Assembly: GCA_024698705.1 (NCBI GenBank)
Contig: JAILQX010000047.1
Span: forward strand, 248,001 to 312,000
DNA from: Lachnospiraceae bacterium
GTDB lineage: Bacteria > Bacillota > Clostridia > Lachnospirales > Lachnospiraceae
DNA: 64,000 nucleotides
Direction of reading: 5' to 3'
In this document: positions 46,142 to 56,528 of the stretch, one piece after another
How positions within the stretch are numbered: position 1 is the stretch's first letter
Layout of the letters: every line of letters begins with the position of its first letter
Notes under the pieces: generated by a model
What the model saw: only the letters and a program-made list of their open reading frames with translations
Told to the model about the DNA's origin: nothing
The model's database searches: none
Translations under genes and position numbers: made by a program

Positions 46142-47362
46142 ATGTTAAATATCAGTGAGATCAGGAAGGATTTTCCGATCTTTTCCGCCTACCCCGAACT
46201 GGCATATCTGGACAACGGTGCCACAAGCCAGAAGCCGGAATGCGTCATAAAGGCGGTCAATGATTATTATAAAAATGCAAATGCAAATCCTTTCAGAGGA
46301 CTCTACGGGCTTTCCGATCTGGCTACCGAAAAATACGAGGAAGCCAGAAGAAAGGTGGCAGGGTTCATAAATGCAGGAAGTGCGGATGAAGTGATATTCA
46401 CAAGAAATGCCACGGAATCCCTCAATCTGGTCGCATTTTCCCTCGGTGAAATGTGTGTGAATGAGGGCGACGAGATCATCGTTTCCGTTGCGGAGCATCA
46501 CAGCAACATGCTCCCGTGGAGACTCATGGCCGAAAGAAAGGGCGCGATCGTAAGATATCTGGAGCCTGAAGAAAGCGGTGAGTTCAGCCCCGCAAAGCTT
46601 AAGGGCATGTTAAATGATAAGACAAAGATAGTATCACTGACTGCCATGTCCAATATCTACGGCTTTAAGAACGACATAAAGGCACTGGCGGCTGTCGTAC
46701 ATGAGGCAGGTGCCTATCTTATCGCGGACGGTGCGCAGAGTGTGCCTCATTCGGTCACCGATGTAAGGGATACGGATGTTGATTTCCTTGCATTTTCAGG
46801 TCATAAGATGCTCGGACCCATGGGTATAGGCGTGCTCTACGGCAAAGAAGAGATACTAAGGAAAATGCCGCCGTACATGTCGGGCGGAGAGATGATCGAA
46901 AACGTCTCACTCGAAGAGATAACCTATGCGGGACTGCCTCATAAGTTTGAAGCAGGAACTGTCAATGCGGGCGGTGCGATCGGACTCGGTGCAGCCATCG
47001 ATTATATAGATTCGATCGGTATGGAAGCGATGATCGAACGCGAGGAAATGCTCACGAAACTTGCAATGGATCAGATCGCAAAGATCGATCATGTTCATGT
47101 CATAGGTGATAAGAATTACAAAAATCATAACGGAATCATCACATTTAAGATAGACAATGTGCACCCACATGATGTAGCATCTATATTGGCTGACAGTAAT
47201 GTGGCGGTGCGTGCCGGACATCATTGCGCGGAACCGTTGCATGCCTTCATGGGTATACCTTCCACGACGAGAGCAAGCTTTATGTTCTATAATACCGAGG
47301 AAGAGGTACTTAAGTTCACGGAGGCTATGTCACAGATAAGGTCGCTGATGGGCTACAGGTAG
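46142..47362 (+). CDS. sufS: Cysteine desulfurase SufS
   Basis: A 406-residue PLP enzyme that donates sulfur from cysteine. PLP lysine K222 lies in FSGHKMLGPMG; the catalytic loop Cys362 is in RAGHHCAEPLHAFMG. YLDNGATSQKP is at the N-terminus. It begins 2 bases after sufD. The last codons and stop are part of a tandem 38-base duplication extending past the gene. Confidence 0.96.
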   Translation: MLNISEIRKDFPIFSAYPELAYLDNGATSQKPECVIKAVNDYYKNANANPFRGLYGLSDLATEKYEEARRKVAGFINAGSADEVIFTRNATESLNLVAFSLGEMCVNEGDEIIVSVAEHHSNMLPWRLMAERKGAIVRYLEPEESGEFSPAKLKGMLNDKTKIVSLTAMSNIYGFKNDIKALAAVVHEAGAYLIADGAQSVPHSVTDVRDTDVDFLAFSGHKMLGPMGIGVLYGKEEILRKMPPYMSGGEMIENVSLEEITYAGLPHKFEAGTVNAGGAIGLGAAIDYIDSIGMEAMIEREEMLTKLAMDQIAKIDHVHVIGDKNYKNHNGIITFKIDNVHPHDVASILADSNVAVRAGHHCAEPLHAFMGIPSTTRASFMFYNTEEEVLKFTEAMSQIRSLMGYR

Positions 47363-47430
47363 CAGGCAGCAAACCACAGTCGCTGATGAGCTACAGGTAG
47401 CAGGCAGCAAACCACAGTCGCTGATGAGCT
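47341..47430 (+). repeat. Tandem 38-bp repeat covering the sufS 3' end
   Basis: A 38-base unit beginning GTCGCTGATG and ending AAACCACA occurs at 47341-47378 and 47379-47416 (one difference), followed by a partial third copy at 47417-47430. The first copy includes the sufS stop codon, so the duplication adds non-coding spacer before sufU. Confidence 0.92.
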
Positions 47431-47447
47431 GCATAAAGGAGAGGCAC

Positions 47448-47885
47448 ATGAACAATCGTACGTATTACAATGAGATATTGACGGAGCACAACATGAATCC
47501 GCTCCACAAATATGCTCTCGACAAACCCGTAAAGATCAAGAGAGGCGTCAATCCCTCATGCGGAGATGATATCACTCTTCAGGTCAATGTGGAGGACGGA
47601 GTGATAACGGACGGCGCTTTTGTCGGTGACGGCTGTGCCATTTCCCAGGCAAGTGCGGACATGATGCTGGATCTTATCATAGGGCGAAAGGTTGAAGAAG
47701 CGCTGGAACTCAAGGATATATTTATCAGGATGATACACGGTGAAGCAAGCGACGAAGAGATCGAAAAACTGGAAGAAGCATCATCCCTTCAGGATATCAG
47801 CCACATGCCTTCGAGAGTAAAATGTGCGGTCCTCGGATGGCACACGCTTGAGGAAATATTTGCAGGAAACGACAAAGAGAAGTAA
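47448..47885 (+). CDS. sufU: Sulfur-transfer / scaffold protein SufU
   Basis: A 145-residue SufU with the three zinc cysteines: Cys38 in NPSCGDDI, one in [10 protein letters not shown] and one in [10 protein letters not shown]. SufU accepts sulfur from SufS. ATG at 47448 follows AAAGGAGAGG; the earlier in-frame start at 47424 lies in the tandem repeat and is rejected. Confidence 0.95.
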   Translation: MNNRTYYNEILTEHNMNPLHKYALDKPVKIKRGVNPSCGDDITLQVNVEDGVITDGAFVGDGCAISQASADMMLDLIIGRKVEEALELKDIFIRMIHGEASDEEIEKLEEASSLQDISHMPSRVKCAVLGWHTLEEIFAGNDKEK

Positions 47886-47929
47886 GATTATTGCGAGGAC
47901 CAACAAAAAACCTGTATTGGGGAAAGCGT

Positions 47930-50209
47930 ATGAGCAGACTTACGTATGACAGTCCTGCAAAGGTGTGGGAAGAAGCACTGCCTATAGGCAACGGAAGACT
48001 CGGTGCCATGATCTATGGCAGAACGGGTTTTGAAGAAATACAACTCAATGAAGAAAGCATATGGTATGGAGCACCGGTCGACAGAATAAATCCCGATGCT
48101 CTTAACAATATAGAGAAGATCAGGAAACTCATCTTTGCGGGGCATATAAGTGAAGCTGAAGAGTTATGTAAACTAGTGCTCTCAGGCATTCCGGAAAGCA
48201 TGCACCCGTATCAGACACTCGGAAGCGTTTTAATAACATTTCACGGGGAAGATCACGTAACGGATTATCACAGGGAGCTGGATCTTAAGAAGGCTCTCTA
48301 CACACAGACATACAGGGCCGGAAGCTCAAAGTGTGAAGCAGGCGGCATCAAAGCTGACGATATCGGCTGTGTAAAACAGACATTTTATAAGAGACGTATA
48401 TTTGCTTCAAATCCCGCAGATGTCATAGTTATGGAACTGGCGGCGGACGGCGGCTCTCTTGATCTTGAAGTCATACTTAGAAGAGACAGATATTTTGACG
48501 GGATACGTAAGATCGACGACAGGACGATCGCAATGTACGGTAATCTCGGCAAAGGCGGTTATGACTTTGAAGTATGTCTGTCATGCGTAACAGACAAAGG
48601 TGAAGTGAGCATAGTAGGAGAGCACCTTGTTGTTCGCAAAGCGACAAAAGCAAAGTTCATACTCGGTGCAGCAAGCACATACAGATATAAGGCCGAAGAA
48701 CTCGAAGATAGCATCATGAGAAAGGTGAATACCGCCTGTGACAGAAGTTTTGAAGAGTTATTGGAAGAGCATATAAAGGATTACAGCGCATTATCCGACA
48801 GGGTCAGGTTTGAACTTAAATCGGATGAAGACTGCGAAAACATCCCGACGGGTGAAAGACTGGCGCGTGTAATAAACGGAGAAAAGTCCGATAACGGACT
48901 TATCAAACTGTACTTTGATTACGGCAGGTATCTTATGATCGCCTGCTCAAGGCAGGGAACATTGCCCGCAACGCTGCAGGGACTCTGGAACAAGGATATG
49001 GCTCCGCCGTGGGACAGCAAATACACTGTCAATATCAATCTTGAGATGAATTACTGGCCGGCGGAGATATGTAATCTCTCCGAATGCCACGGACCGTTGA
49101 TGGAACTGATCAAAAAGATCGCCGAAAACGGCAGCAGGACGGCAAAGGAGATGTACGGTTGCAGAGGCTTCGTGTGTCATCACAACACAGACATACACGG
49201 CGATACGGCACCACAGGATATGTGGATACCCGGAAGCTACTGGGTAATGGGCGGCGCATGGCTGTGCACACATATCTGGCTGCATTACCAATATACACTC
49301 GATAAGGATTTCCTTCGTGAATATTACCCGTACATGATAGAGGCTGCGAAGTTCTTCGTGGATTTCCTCGTTGAGAAGGACGGATATCTTGTGACATGTC
49401 CGAGCGTTTCTCCGGAGAATACATTTATATTGCCTGACGGTGAGCAGGGCTGTAATATATATGGAGTAACGATGGACAACCAGATATTAAGGGATCTGTG
49501 CGATGACTGCCTGAAGGCTGCAAAGATACTCGGTGACAATGATCCTGTATTAAAGGACATAACCGATACCAGGGACAGACTGATGCCTACGCGGCTCGCA
49601 AAGGACGGTTCCGTAATGGAATGGCCCGAAGAATACGAAGAAGCGGAGCCGGGACACAGACATATCTCGCATCTGTACGGATTATTTCCTTCGGGACAGA
49701 TATCGATCGATGATACTCCCGAACTGGCTTTAGGAGCAAAGATCACACTCGAGAAGAGGCTGGCCGCCGGCGGTGGTCACACGGGCTGGTCGAGGGCATG
49801 GATACTCAATTTCTTAGCTTCATTGCGTGACGGTGAGAAATGTGCGGAAAATATAAGGGAACAGTTTGAGTCTTCAACATACCCGAATCTGTTTGATAAA
49901 CATCCGCCATTCCAGATAGACGGCAATTTCGGAGTTACGGCTGCCATAGCACGTATGCTTGTACAGTCAACAGATGATAAGATAATATTGCTTCCGGCAT
50001 TACCGAAAGACTGGAGAGAAGGAAGCATCAAAGGCTTGCGACTCAGGGGATGCGGCGAAGTCGATATCACATGGTCGGAAGACGGAGCAGAAGCGAAGGC
50101 AGTATTTGAAAATGACAGAAGTATGCTTGTAAAGACAGGCAGCACGGAAAAGACAATAAACTTTATGGCCGGAGAACCGGTTGTAATAAAGTGGCAGGAG
50201 GGCATATGA
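47930..50209 (+). CDS. Glycoside hydrolase family 95, alpha-L-fucosidase/galactosidase type
   Basis: A protein of about 759 residues without a signal peptide, so intracellular. N-terminal [28 protein letters not shown] and the core ([57 protein letters not shown]) define GH95. The Glu in SPENT is the likely acid. ATG at 47930 is preceded by TGGGGAAAG; an upstream TTG (47891) adds 13 non-conserved residues. It overlaps aroB by 4 bases. Motif copy at 48163 encodes LCKL. Confidence 0.92.
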   Translation: MSRLTYDSPAKVWEEALPIGNGRLGAMIYGRTGFEEIQLNEESIWYGAPVDRINPDALNNIEKIRKLIFAGHISEAEELCKLVLSGIPESMHPYQTLGSVLITFHGEDHVTDYHRELDLKKALYTQTYRAGSSKCEAGGIKADDIGCVKQTFYKRRIFASNPADVIVMELAADGGSLDLEVILRRDRYFDGIRKIDDRTIAMYGNLGKGGYDFEVCLSCVTDKGEVSIVGEHLVVRKATKAKFILGAASTYRYKAEELEDSIMRKVNTACDRSFEELLEEHIKDYSALSDRVRFELKSDEDCENIPTGERLARVINGEKSDNGLIKLYFDYGRYLMIACSRQGTLPATLQGLWNKDMAPPWDSKYTVNINLEMNYWPAEICNLSECHGPLMELIKKIAENGSRTAKEMYGCRGFVCHHNTDIHGDTAPQDMWIPGSYWVMGGAWLCTHIWLHYQYTLDKDFLREYYPYMIEAAKFFVDFLVEKDGYLVTCPSVSPENTFILPDGEQGCNIYGVTMDNQILRDLCDDCLKAAKILGDNDPVLKDITDTRDRLMPTRLAKDGSVMEWPEEYEEAEPGHRHISHLYGLFPSGQISIDDTPELALGAKITLEKRLAAGGGHTGWSRAWILNFLASLRDGEKCAENIREQFESSTYPNLFDKHPPFQIDGNFGVTAAIARMLVQSTDDKIILLPALPKDWREGSIKGLRLRGCGEVDITWSEDGAEAKAVFENDRSMLVKTGSTEKTINFMAGEPVVIKWQEGI

Positions 50210-51228
50210 TAATACCTGTAAAAACAACACTTGGCGGTTACGATATCGTTCTGGAAAGAGGAGCGCTTGCAAAGGCGGGAGAACTCCTTGAACTAAACAG
50301 AAAGGTCATGATAGTCAGCGATGACGGCGTTCCGGGGCAATATATCGATACTGTTGCCGGAGCGTGCGGGGAAGTTCATAAGGTCATCATAGGAAAGGGC
50401 GAAACACATAAGACGCTCGATAGTTTTCAGATGATAGCGGATAAGATGCTTGAAGCGGGCTTTTCAAGAAAAGACTGCATAGTGGCAGTAGGCGGCGGAG
50501 TTGTCGGTGATCTGACAGGTTTCGTTGCAAGTGCTTACAAGAGAGGCATAGATTTTTACAACATTCCGACCACATCGCTTTCACAGGTAGATTCATCCAT
50601 AGGCGGTAAGACCGGTGTCAACTACAATAATGTGAAAAATATCATCGGTGCATTTTATCAGCCGGCAAAAGTTTTGATAGATCCCGATGTATTAAAGACT
50701 CTGTCGGCAAGGCAGATATCGAACGGCCTTTCCGAGGCGGTCAAGATGTCACTGACATCCGATCCGGAATTATTTGCCATATTTGAACAGAATGATTCAT
50801 TTGATGACGATACGATAGATAAGATAATCGAAAAAGCATTGCTCATAAAGAAGTCAGTTGTTGAAAAGGACGAGAAGGAGCAGGGCTTACGAAAGATACT
50901 CAATTTCGGTCACACGATAGGTCATGGGATAGAGACTGTATGCGTATCCGCAGGCGGAGAGCAGGAGTTCTATCACGGCGAGTGTGTTGCACTCGGCATG
51001 ACGGTCATGTGCTCGGATGAGGTTAGGGCAAGACTCATACCCGTACTTGAGAAACTGGGTCTTCCCACGAGCTGCAAGATCGATGAAGAGAAAGTATTTG
51101 AAGCCGTGAAGCAGGATAAGAAAGCAAATGCGGATGGGATCAGTGCAGTATTTGTACCTGAAGTGGGGAAATATAAACTGGTTAACATAACATTAGATGA
51201 AGCTCGAAATATCATAAAGAAATTCTAG
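50206..51228 (+). CDS. aroB: 3-dehydroquinate synthase
   Basis: AroB cyclises DAHP to 3-dehydroquinate in the shikimate pathway. The 340 residues show [55 protein letters not shown] and [12 protein letters not shown] at 50206 has AGGAGG 6 bases upstream and overlaps the GH95 stop (ATGA), so the two are translationally coupled despite unrelated roles. Motif copy GGTTAACATAAC at 51180 encodes VNIT. Confidence 0.96.
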   Translation: MIIPVKTTLGGYDIVLERGALAKAGELLELNRKVMIVSDDGVPGQYIDTVAGACGEVHKVIIGKGETHKTLDSFQMIADKMLEAGFSRKDCIVAVGGGVVGDLTGFVASAYKRGIDFYNIPTTSLSQVDSSIGGKTGVNYNNVKNIIGAFYQPAKVLIDPDVLKTLSARQISNGLSEAVKMSLTSDPELFAIFEQNDSFDDDTIDKIIEKALLIKKSVVEKDEKEQGLRKILNFGHTIGHGIETVCVSAGGEQEFYHGECVALGMTVMCSDEVRARLIPVLEKLGLPTSCKIDEEKVFEAVKQDKKANADGISAVFVPEVGKYKLVNITLDEARNIIKKF

Positions 51229-51246
51229 ATCGGAGGGTGGAAGAAA

Positions 51247-53034
51247 ATGGAAAGATCAATGAATTTGTCAAAAATATGCATGGCAGTTGTAATGAGCATC
51301 TGTATCATGTTATTACCGGTTGGGGCGTATGCGGCAACGCCTCAGGTCCCGAATGCGGATGTTACGTATGATCAGAATAATGACTGGACCGGTACGCTTG
51401 TGATAGATCAGAGTAAGACTGTTAAGATATCAAATATCACTCATGAGAATACAGGTAATGATCTGTCTCCGATAAAGATATGCAATAATGCTACAGTAAA
51501 TCTGGTATTTGAGGGTGACACTATTCTTAAAGGAAATCCAAGTAAAGTGTCTGCAGGCATAGAAGTTGAAGAAGGCTCAACAGTAAATATATACGGAATG
51601 GATGAATCTTCACTGACTGTAGTGGGAGGAAAATATAGTGCGGGTATAGGAGGCATAGGATATGATGAATTAAAACCGGTTAACAATCCGAGTGGTAGAA
51701 ATCCCAAAGCCGGCAAGATTCATATCTACAGTGGAAAGATAACAGCTGTTGGAGGTGATAAAGGAGCCGGTATCGGCTCAGGATACCATTCCGATGCTTC
51801 GGAGATAGTGATAAGCGGCGGCGATATAACGGCCAAAGGTTCCGGATGGGGAGCAGGTATAGGAACAGGATATGCGACTTCAGGCGTAGCAAATCAAGTT
51901 CTAATCGGATATTTTGATGGCGGAACAATAACCATAACGGGTGGAAATGTAAAAGCAGCCGGAGGAGATATTGACTTTGATTCGATCGATATAAATGATC
52001 CGGATTCATTTACTGTGGGGAATACAATGGCAGCAGGTATAGGTGGTGGCTATGGAGCCGCATCCGGAGTGATAACTATAGGAGGAGATGCGCAGGTATT
52101 TGCTGTCGGCCAATCCGGAGGAGCCGGTATCGGTTCGGGTAAAGGAACAAATAAAGAAAATAATTATAACCCAAATTGTGTTCCTTTCAATATAACGATT
52201 GAAGGAAATGCAAAAGTAACAGCTTTGTCAGGCATGTCGACACGAGATATTGATAATCCACAGAGTAGCGGAGCGGCTATAGGAGGCGGAAGAGGATTTG
52301 GCCTTGAGAATCAGAATGCCGGAACTATAACAATAAAAGATAATGCAACAGTCTTTGCTCATGCAGGTGCCGATGCACAGGCGATCGGAACATCTTTAGC
52401 AGTTGGCAGTCAGAGTGGGGTGATAACGCTCGCACCATCGACTGTAAGCATAGGAGCGCAGTGCAAAGTACTTGGATATGTCGGAGGCAGTCAGACCGTA
52501 AAGTCAGGTTATGATGCAGCCGGAAAAGATGACGGTACAGAGACGGATAAAGAGGACAGTACGCCTGAAGAATCAACAGCAAATGAAGATGAAGTAAGCT
52601 ATATTGATGAACTCAGGGATGTTCTGACCAAAGCGATAGAAAGCAGGAATGTTAAGACAGTCTACTGGGATAAGGGTACGGCACTTCCCTATGACATCAT
52701 GAAGATTCTTGAGGATAACCCCGATATCACGCTTGTATTCACTTATACTTATCAGGGAAAGGATTACAAGGCGACTATTCCGGGCAGGAATGTAAAGACA
52801 GATCCCAAGATCCCATGGTATGGTCCTTTATATCTGAACGGATATTACGGAGTGAATGCATCGGCAAATGCCAATATCAAACCCATGGAAACAGGTGCTG
52901 TATATACAGTGAAAAAGGGTGACACACTCAGTGCGATAGCGAGAAGATTAAACACTACGGTTGACTATCTAGTAAAGGTCAACAACATAGCTGACAGAGA
53001 CAGGATAAGAGAAGGACAGTTATTAAATTATTAA
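51247..53034 (+). CDS. Secreted beta-helix-like repeat protein with C-terminal LysM domain
   Basis: A 595-residue exported protein. Signal peptide about 1-29 (ending YAA). Residues ~45-420 contain recurring AGIGxG units (SAGIGGIG, GAGIGSGYHS, GAGIGTGYAT, AAGIGGGYG, GAGIGSGKG, GAAIGGGRG) spaced about 30-50 residues, suggesting a repeated beta-solenoid. An acidic Thr/Glu linker (about 420-450) precedes a small domain, and LysM is at 549-595 (YTVKKGDTLSAIARRLN). LysM binds peptidoglycan, so the protein is probably displayed on the wall. Its codon usage seems slightly richer in A/T than its neighbours. Function of the repeats is unknown. Confidence 0.8.
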   Translation: MERSMNLSKICMAVVMSICIMLLPVGAYAATPQVPNADVTYDQNNDWTGTLVIDQSKTVKISNITHENTGNDLSPIKICNNATVNLVFEGDTILKGNPSKVSAGIEVEEGSTVNIYGMDESSLTVVGGKYSAGIGGIGYDELKPVNNPSGRNPKAGKIHIYSGKITAVGGDKGAGIGSGYHSDASEIVISGGDITAKGSGWGAGIGTGYATSGVANQVLIGYFDGGTITITGGNVKAAGGDIDFDSIDINDPDSFTVGNTMAAGIGGGYGAASGVITIGGDAQVFAVGQSGGAGIGSGKGTNKENNYNPNCVPFNITIEGNAKVTALSGMSTRDIDNPQSSGAAIGGGRGFGLENQNAGTITIKDNATVFAHAGADAQAIGTSLAVGSQSGVITLAPSTVSIGAQCKVLGYVGGSQTVKSGYDAAGKDDGTETDKEDSTPEESTANEDEVSYIDELRDVLTKAIESRNVKTVYWDKGTALPYDIMKILEDNPDITLVFTYTYQGKDYKATIPGRNVKTDPKIPWYGPLYLNGYYGVNASANANIKPMETGAVYTVKKGDTLSAIARRLNTTVDYLVKVNNIADRDRIREGQLLNY

Positions 53035-53083
53035 TCTGTATGATCAATAAGCCGACATATGGATAAATTAACGTGGTAGTGAA

Positions 53084-53659
53084 ATGAATATAGAATCTAT
53101 AAAAAGGAAATCTGTTGCCCCGGTTTATTCCATGTGTGTTCAACCTGCTTTTATCATCGGGACAAATAATGAAGACGGGACATATAATTTTGCGCCGATC
53201 ACGTGGGTAAGCGCCACGCATGAAGAAGGAGACGGATACCTGCTTGTCATAAGTATGGCGGGCAATAAAAGAACAAAACAAAATGTGATCCGTACAGGAA
53301 TATTCAGTGCGAATCTTGTTAATACGCAAATGCTTCCGCTCATGGATTATTTTGGAACACACCATGCGGCGGATGGGGAAAAAGATGCATTAGAGTACAA
53401 GGTTTCAAAAGGCCGGGTACTTGATGTTCCGACGCTTGACGCAAGCCCGTGGATATATGAATGCGAAGTGTCCAAAACAGTGGAAACCGGAGATTCAACG
53501 ACTTTCTTCTGCAAGATCGGGAATATTCAGATGGATGAAAGACTTGAGTGCAGAGATATATTCGATGTCGATCTGACCAAACTTGATCCGGTCATCTATT
53601 CGGGAAGATATCACAGTTTGGGTCGGATGCTTGGTGAAATAGGTGACTTTTGTGAATGA
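53084..53659 (+). CDS. Flavin reductase-like FMN-binding split-barrel protein
   Basis: A 191-residue protein of the flavoredoxin/flavin reductase family: PAFIIGTNNEDGTYNFAPITWVSATHEE and a middle NVIRTGIFSANLVN are typical FMN-contact regions. It probably transfers electrons; partners are not indicated by context. Confidence 0.82.
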   Translation: MNIESIKRKSVAPVYSMCVQPAFIIGTNNEDGTYNFAPITWVSATHEEGDGYLLVISMAGNKRTKQNVIRTGIFSANLVNTQMLPLMDYFGTHHAADGEKDALEYKVSKGRVLDVPTLDASPWIYECEVSKTVETGDSTTFFCKIGNIQMDERLECRDIFDVDLTKLDPVIYSGRYHSLGRMLGEIGDFCE

Positions 53660-53803
53660 TGGTACAGGATATTTGAAGTGAACATTTTGGTTTGGAGCAT
53701 AATTTTTTCAGAGAGAAAACAGTCCGAAATCTAAAAAAATTCTAAATAAAATAAACAGGAAATAATCAATCATAAACCCTTTATTAACAATGCGCAAAAC
53801 CCA

Positions 53804-53832
53804 TTGACCTTGTCCGGAACATGGGTTATAAC
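53804..53832 (+). promoter_or_regulatory. Promoter of the Hsp20 gene
   Basis: TTGACC (53804-53809), 17 bases, TATAAC (53827-53832). A GTTCG-AG-CGAAC inverted repeat (53840-53851) lies at the expected transcript start. Confidence 0.7.
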
Positions 53833-53861
53833 GTAATCAGTTCGAGCGAACAGACAAAGAA

Positions 53862-53926
53862 GTTACACAGATATGTAACGGGAAAAGTTACGTATCGGTT
53901 AACAAAGAGTTACAAAAAACAGTAAC
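53862..53926. promoter_or_regulatory. Repeated GTTAC-N8-GTAAC sites in the Hsp20 leader
   Basis: GTTAC-N8-GTAAC occurs at 53862-53879 and again at 53909-53926 with exactly the same 8-base spacing, 47 bases apart; extra GTTAC and GTTAAC words lie between. This is an operator-like or hairpin array between promoter and start codon. It does not match CIRCE or CtsR sites. Confidence 0.6.
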
Positions 53927-53954
53927 AGGAAATTACTAAAAGGAGGGTTTAGGA

Positions 53955-54425
53955 ATGATAATTCCCAATATTTTCGGAGATGATTTTTTAGACAGTTTTT
54001 TTGACGATCTTACAAGACCTGTAAAGAGTGCCGCAAACGGTCACGGCTTTGCCAATATGCCGCAGGTGCTTCCGCAGGTTCAGATGTATTCCATGAAGAC
54101 GGATATCAAGGAGACCGAAGAAGGTTATGAATTTGATGTGGATCTTCCGGGATGCGCCAAAGAAGATATAAAGGCTGAACTCAGTGACGGCTATCTGACA
54201 ATTATTGCCCAGAGAGAGGCTGCCAACGAGGAAGCGGATGAGGATAAGAAGTACATCCGTCGTGAGAGATACATGGGTACCTGCAAGAGAGCCTTTTATG
54301 TGGGAGATCTTGTTAAGCAGGAGGATGTAAAGGCTAAGTTTGACAATGGAGTACTTAAGCTGTTTGTCCCCAAGAAAGAGGAAAAACCTGTTGAGGAGAC
54401 CAAGGAATACATCAATATCGATTAA
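53955..54425 (+). CDS. Small heat-shock protein (Hsp20/alpha-crystallin family)
   Basis: A 156-residue chaperone: MIIPNIFGDDFLDSFFDDL start, alpha-crystallin domain about 45-140 with YEFDVDLPGCAKEDIKAEL and FDNGVLKLFVPKKE. AGGAGGG precedes the ATG. It has its own promoter with an unusual repeated leader. Confidence 0.94.
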   Translation: MIIPNIFGDDFLDSFFDDLTRPVKSAANGHGFANMPQVLPQVQMYSMKTDIKETEEGYEFDVDLPGCAKEDIKAELSDGYLTIIAQREAANEEADEDKKYIRRERYMGTCKRAFYVGDLVKQEDVKAKFDNGVLKLFVPKKEEKPVEETKEYINID

Positions 54426-54476
54426 TACATGATCAATTCTCTTTTTTAATTTGCTATATCCCTATACACAAAAATA

Positions 54477-54511
54477 GAACCCGGCTGCAGATGCTCACTG
54501 TAGTCGGGTTC
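54477..54511 (-). terminator. Terminator of the polysaccharide deacetylase gene
   Basis: GAACCCGGCTGCAG pairs with CTGTAGTCGGGTTC (wobble pairs allowed); on the minus strand the stem is followed by TATTTTTG. It lies just after the deacetylase stop. Confidence 0.7.
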
Positions 54512-54517
54512 GCCAAT

Positions 54518-55366
54518 TTAATACAGATCTGTTATGATACCGGGCTTGCATTCTTTAAGTGTCGTTTCACCGTCGACGTTGATATCGAGCCATACGGATG
54601 TGGCTGAAGGATTATATACCTTATCGCCGATCGCCGTGAAGCAGAGCGCTTTGGCGGCTTCCATGTATTCGACGATCTCAATGTTTGTCGCATACCAGAT
54701 ATCATCCTGCCCGGACATCATCTTACAGAAATCCTCTATGAGATCCCAGTTGTCATGTACCCTGAATTCATAACTGTGTCCCCAGACATACATCATCCAC
54801 AGATTTAGATTATAAGGCAGGTCGAGGAACTTACGGCCGAGTTTAATGAGATTACTGTCATGATGGCAGGTGGGTTTCCATCTGAGGAAATCGTTTTCGG
54901 GGTAGAATTCTTCGGTGGACCATACCGTCCTTGAATATTTGATACCAAGGGACGGCAGGAGGTTCACTATCTCATCGTTAAGCGCGCCGTAAGGATAGGA
55001 CATGCCTCTTATGGGATAGCCGACTGCGGCTTCAAGTGCTTTTTTATCTTCGAGGATCTGATCGGCGATATGTTCCATGGGAGTCCTTGAGATCATCGGA
55101 TGATGATATGTGTGACAGCTGACCTCATGACCTTTGTACAATTCCTTATATTCGGATATCGGAAGATATCTGTGATCGGCTGACGGGTCATCGAGATTGT
55201 CACTCTCCAGACCGCTGTTCAGATGAAATGTTCCTTTGATCCCGTATTTGTTAAATATTTCCACGAGACGTCTGTCTTCGATGTTGCCGTCGTCATAGCT
55301 CATGGTAAGTACCTTGTGTTTCCCTTCGGGATAACAGGTGTACGCACCTCTTAATCTTAAGTTCAT
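54518..55366 (-). CDS. Polysaccharide deacetylase family protein
   Basis: A 282-residue NodB-fold protein. MSYDDGN carries the catalytic and metal Asp pair, and SCHTYHHPM the metal His pair; MSYPYGALND follows. No signal peptide is seen, so it may act in the cytoplasm on a small N-acetyl or other amide substrate. ATG at 55366 follows GGAGG; the ATG at 55420 lacks a ribosome site. Confidence 0.88.
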   Translation of the reverse strand: MNLRLRGAYTCYPEGKHKVLTMSYDDGNIEDRRLVEIFNKYGIKGTFHLNSGLESDNLDDPSADHRYLPISEYKELYKGHEVSCHTYHHPMISRTPMEHIADQILEDKKALEAAVGYPIRGMSYPYGALNDEIVNLLPSLGIKYSRTVWSTEEFYPENDFLRWKPTCHHDSNLIKLGRKFLDLPYNLNLWMMYVWGHSYEFRVHDNWDLIEDFCKMMSGQDDIWYATNIEIVEYMEAAKALCFTAIGDKVYNPSATSVWLDINVDGETTLKECKPGIITDLY

Positions 55367-55385
55367 ATGTTTACCTCCGTTATAT

Positions 55386-55412
55386 ATTATGATAACATAA
55401 TAGTGGTATAAT
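55386..55412 (+). promoter_or_regulatory. Extended -10 promoter with palindrome
   Basis: ATTATG-ATAA-CATAAT is a 6-base-arm inverted repeat at 55386-55401, followed by TGG-TATAAT (-10 at 55407-55412, with the TG extension). It drives the + strand membrane-anchored gene and may be an operator shared with the divergent deacetylase. Confidence 0.55.
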
Positions 55413-55453
55413 TCATTCATAAATTTATTTTATGTATTTAGAGGAGAGATGAT

Positions 55454-56512
55454 ATGGAAAATAATACTTATGTGGTTCCGCCCAAGCCGAAGAAGAGCAA
55501 GACAGGACTGATCATAGGCATAGTTGCAGCGGTGATCGTGCTTGCGGGTGTCGGCGGATTTCTGTACTACATAAACAGACCTATATACAAGGTCGAAAAG
55601 GCACTGGAAAATAATGACATGGAGACAGTCTGCGAATATTACGACAGGCTGACTGCAGTTCAAAAGGATGAAGTTGATGAAAGCATCCTGGATTATTGTG
55701 AAGATCTTTACGATAAGTATGAGGACGAGGAAGCCGATTACGATGAGATCATGGAAGAACTTGAGATGATCGAAGATGATGCGCTCGGCAATAATCAGGA
55801 ATTCCAGGCGATCTTAAAGAAGGTCGACACACTCAAGGGTTCAAGAGAAGCATTTGCGGAAGCGGAAAAGCTCTTTAAGAATGAGGATTACAAGGCTGCA
55901 GCCGAGAAATACGGCGAGGTTGCGGATTTTGACAAGAATTACAAGAAGGCAAATGAAAAACGTGAAGAGTGCTTTGAGGTCATCTTAAAGGAACTTGAGG
56001 GAACATGGGTATTTAATGCCAATGTCGGAGAAGCCATACTAAGACAGGCAGGATATCCTTCGGATGACAGCTTTGAATTCATAATGCTGTTCAAGATGGA
56101 TTTCAACGCAGACGGAACAGGAAGGCTTTATCTTGACGGATCTAATCATGAAGAGAACATGGAAAAGATCGTTGATTACGTTATAGATTACGAGATCAAG
56201 CACAGCAACGATCCGAGCATGACTCCCGAAGAACTCGACAAGCTCTTCAGATCCGTTTACGGTACATCATTCAAGGAATTCATGATGGATGCCCTGAGGG
56301 ACAGTATCGATCCCGAAGAGATCTATGGTGAAGATGCAAGCTTCACATATACCAATGATTTCGATACCATCCATGTTGAGTACGATGACGGCGGATCGGA
56401 TGAGTATACATTTGAGGACGGCAGACTTGTCATGGATAATGCAAGTACTGAGACGACCGAGATATTCAGACAGATGAGTATCGAATTCCCGATATACTTT
56501 GATAAAGAATAA
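55454..56512 (+). CDS. Membrane-anchored protein, unknown function
   Basis: A 352-residue protein with a basic N-terminus (PPKPKKSKTG), one membrane helix (about 20-42), a very acidic helical region (about 60-115), a TPR-like stretch (AEAEKLFKNEDYKAAAEKYGEVADFDKNYKKANEK) and a beta-rich C-terminal domain with LEGTWVFN. That last part resembles lipocalin-like DUF4968/5640 modules only weakly. It is flanked by its own promoter and terminator. No function is assigned. Confidence 0.7.
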   Translation: MENNTYVVPPKPKKSKTGLIIGIVAAVIVLAGVGGFLYYINRPIYKVEKALENNDMETVCEYYDRLTAVQKDEVDESILDYCEDLYDKYEDEEADYDEIMEELEMIEDDALGNNQEFQAILKKVDTLKGSREAFAEAEKLFKNEDYKAAAEKYGEVADFDKNYKKANEKREECFEVILKELEGTWVFNANVGEAILRQAGYPSDDSFEFIMLFKMDFNADGTGRLYLDGSNHEENMEKIVDYVIDYEIKHSNDPSMTPEELDKLFRSVYGTSFKEFMMDALRDSIDPEEIYGEDASFTYTNDFDTIHVEYDDGGSDEYTFEDGRLVMDNASTETTEIFRQMSIEFPIYFDKE

Positions 56513-56528
56513 GATAAAGGATACAAAG

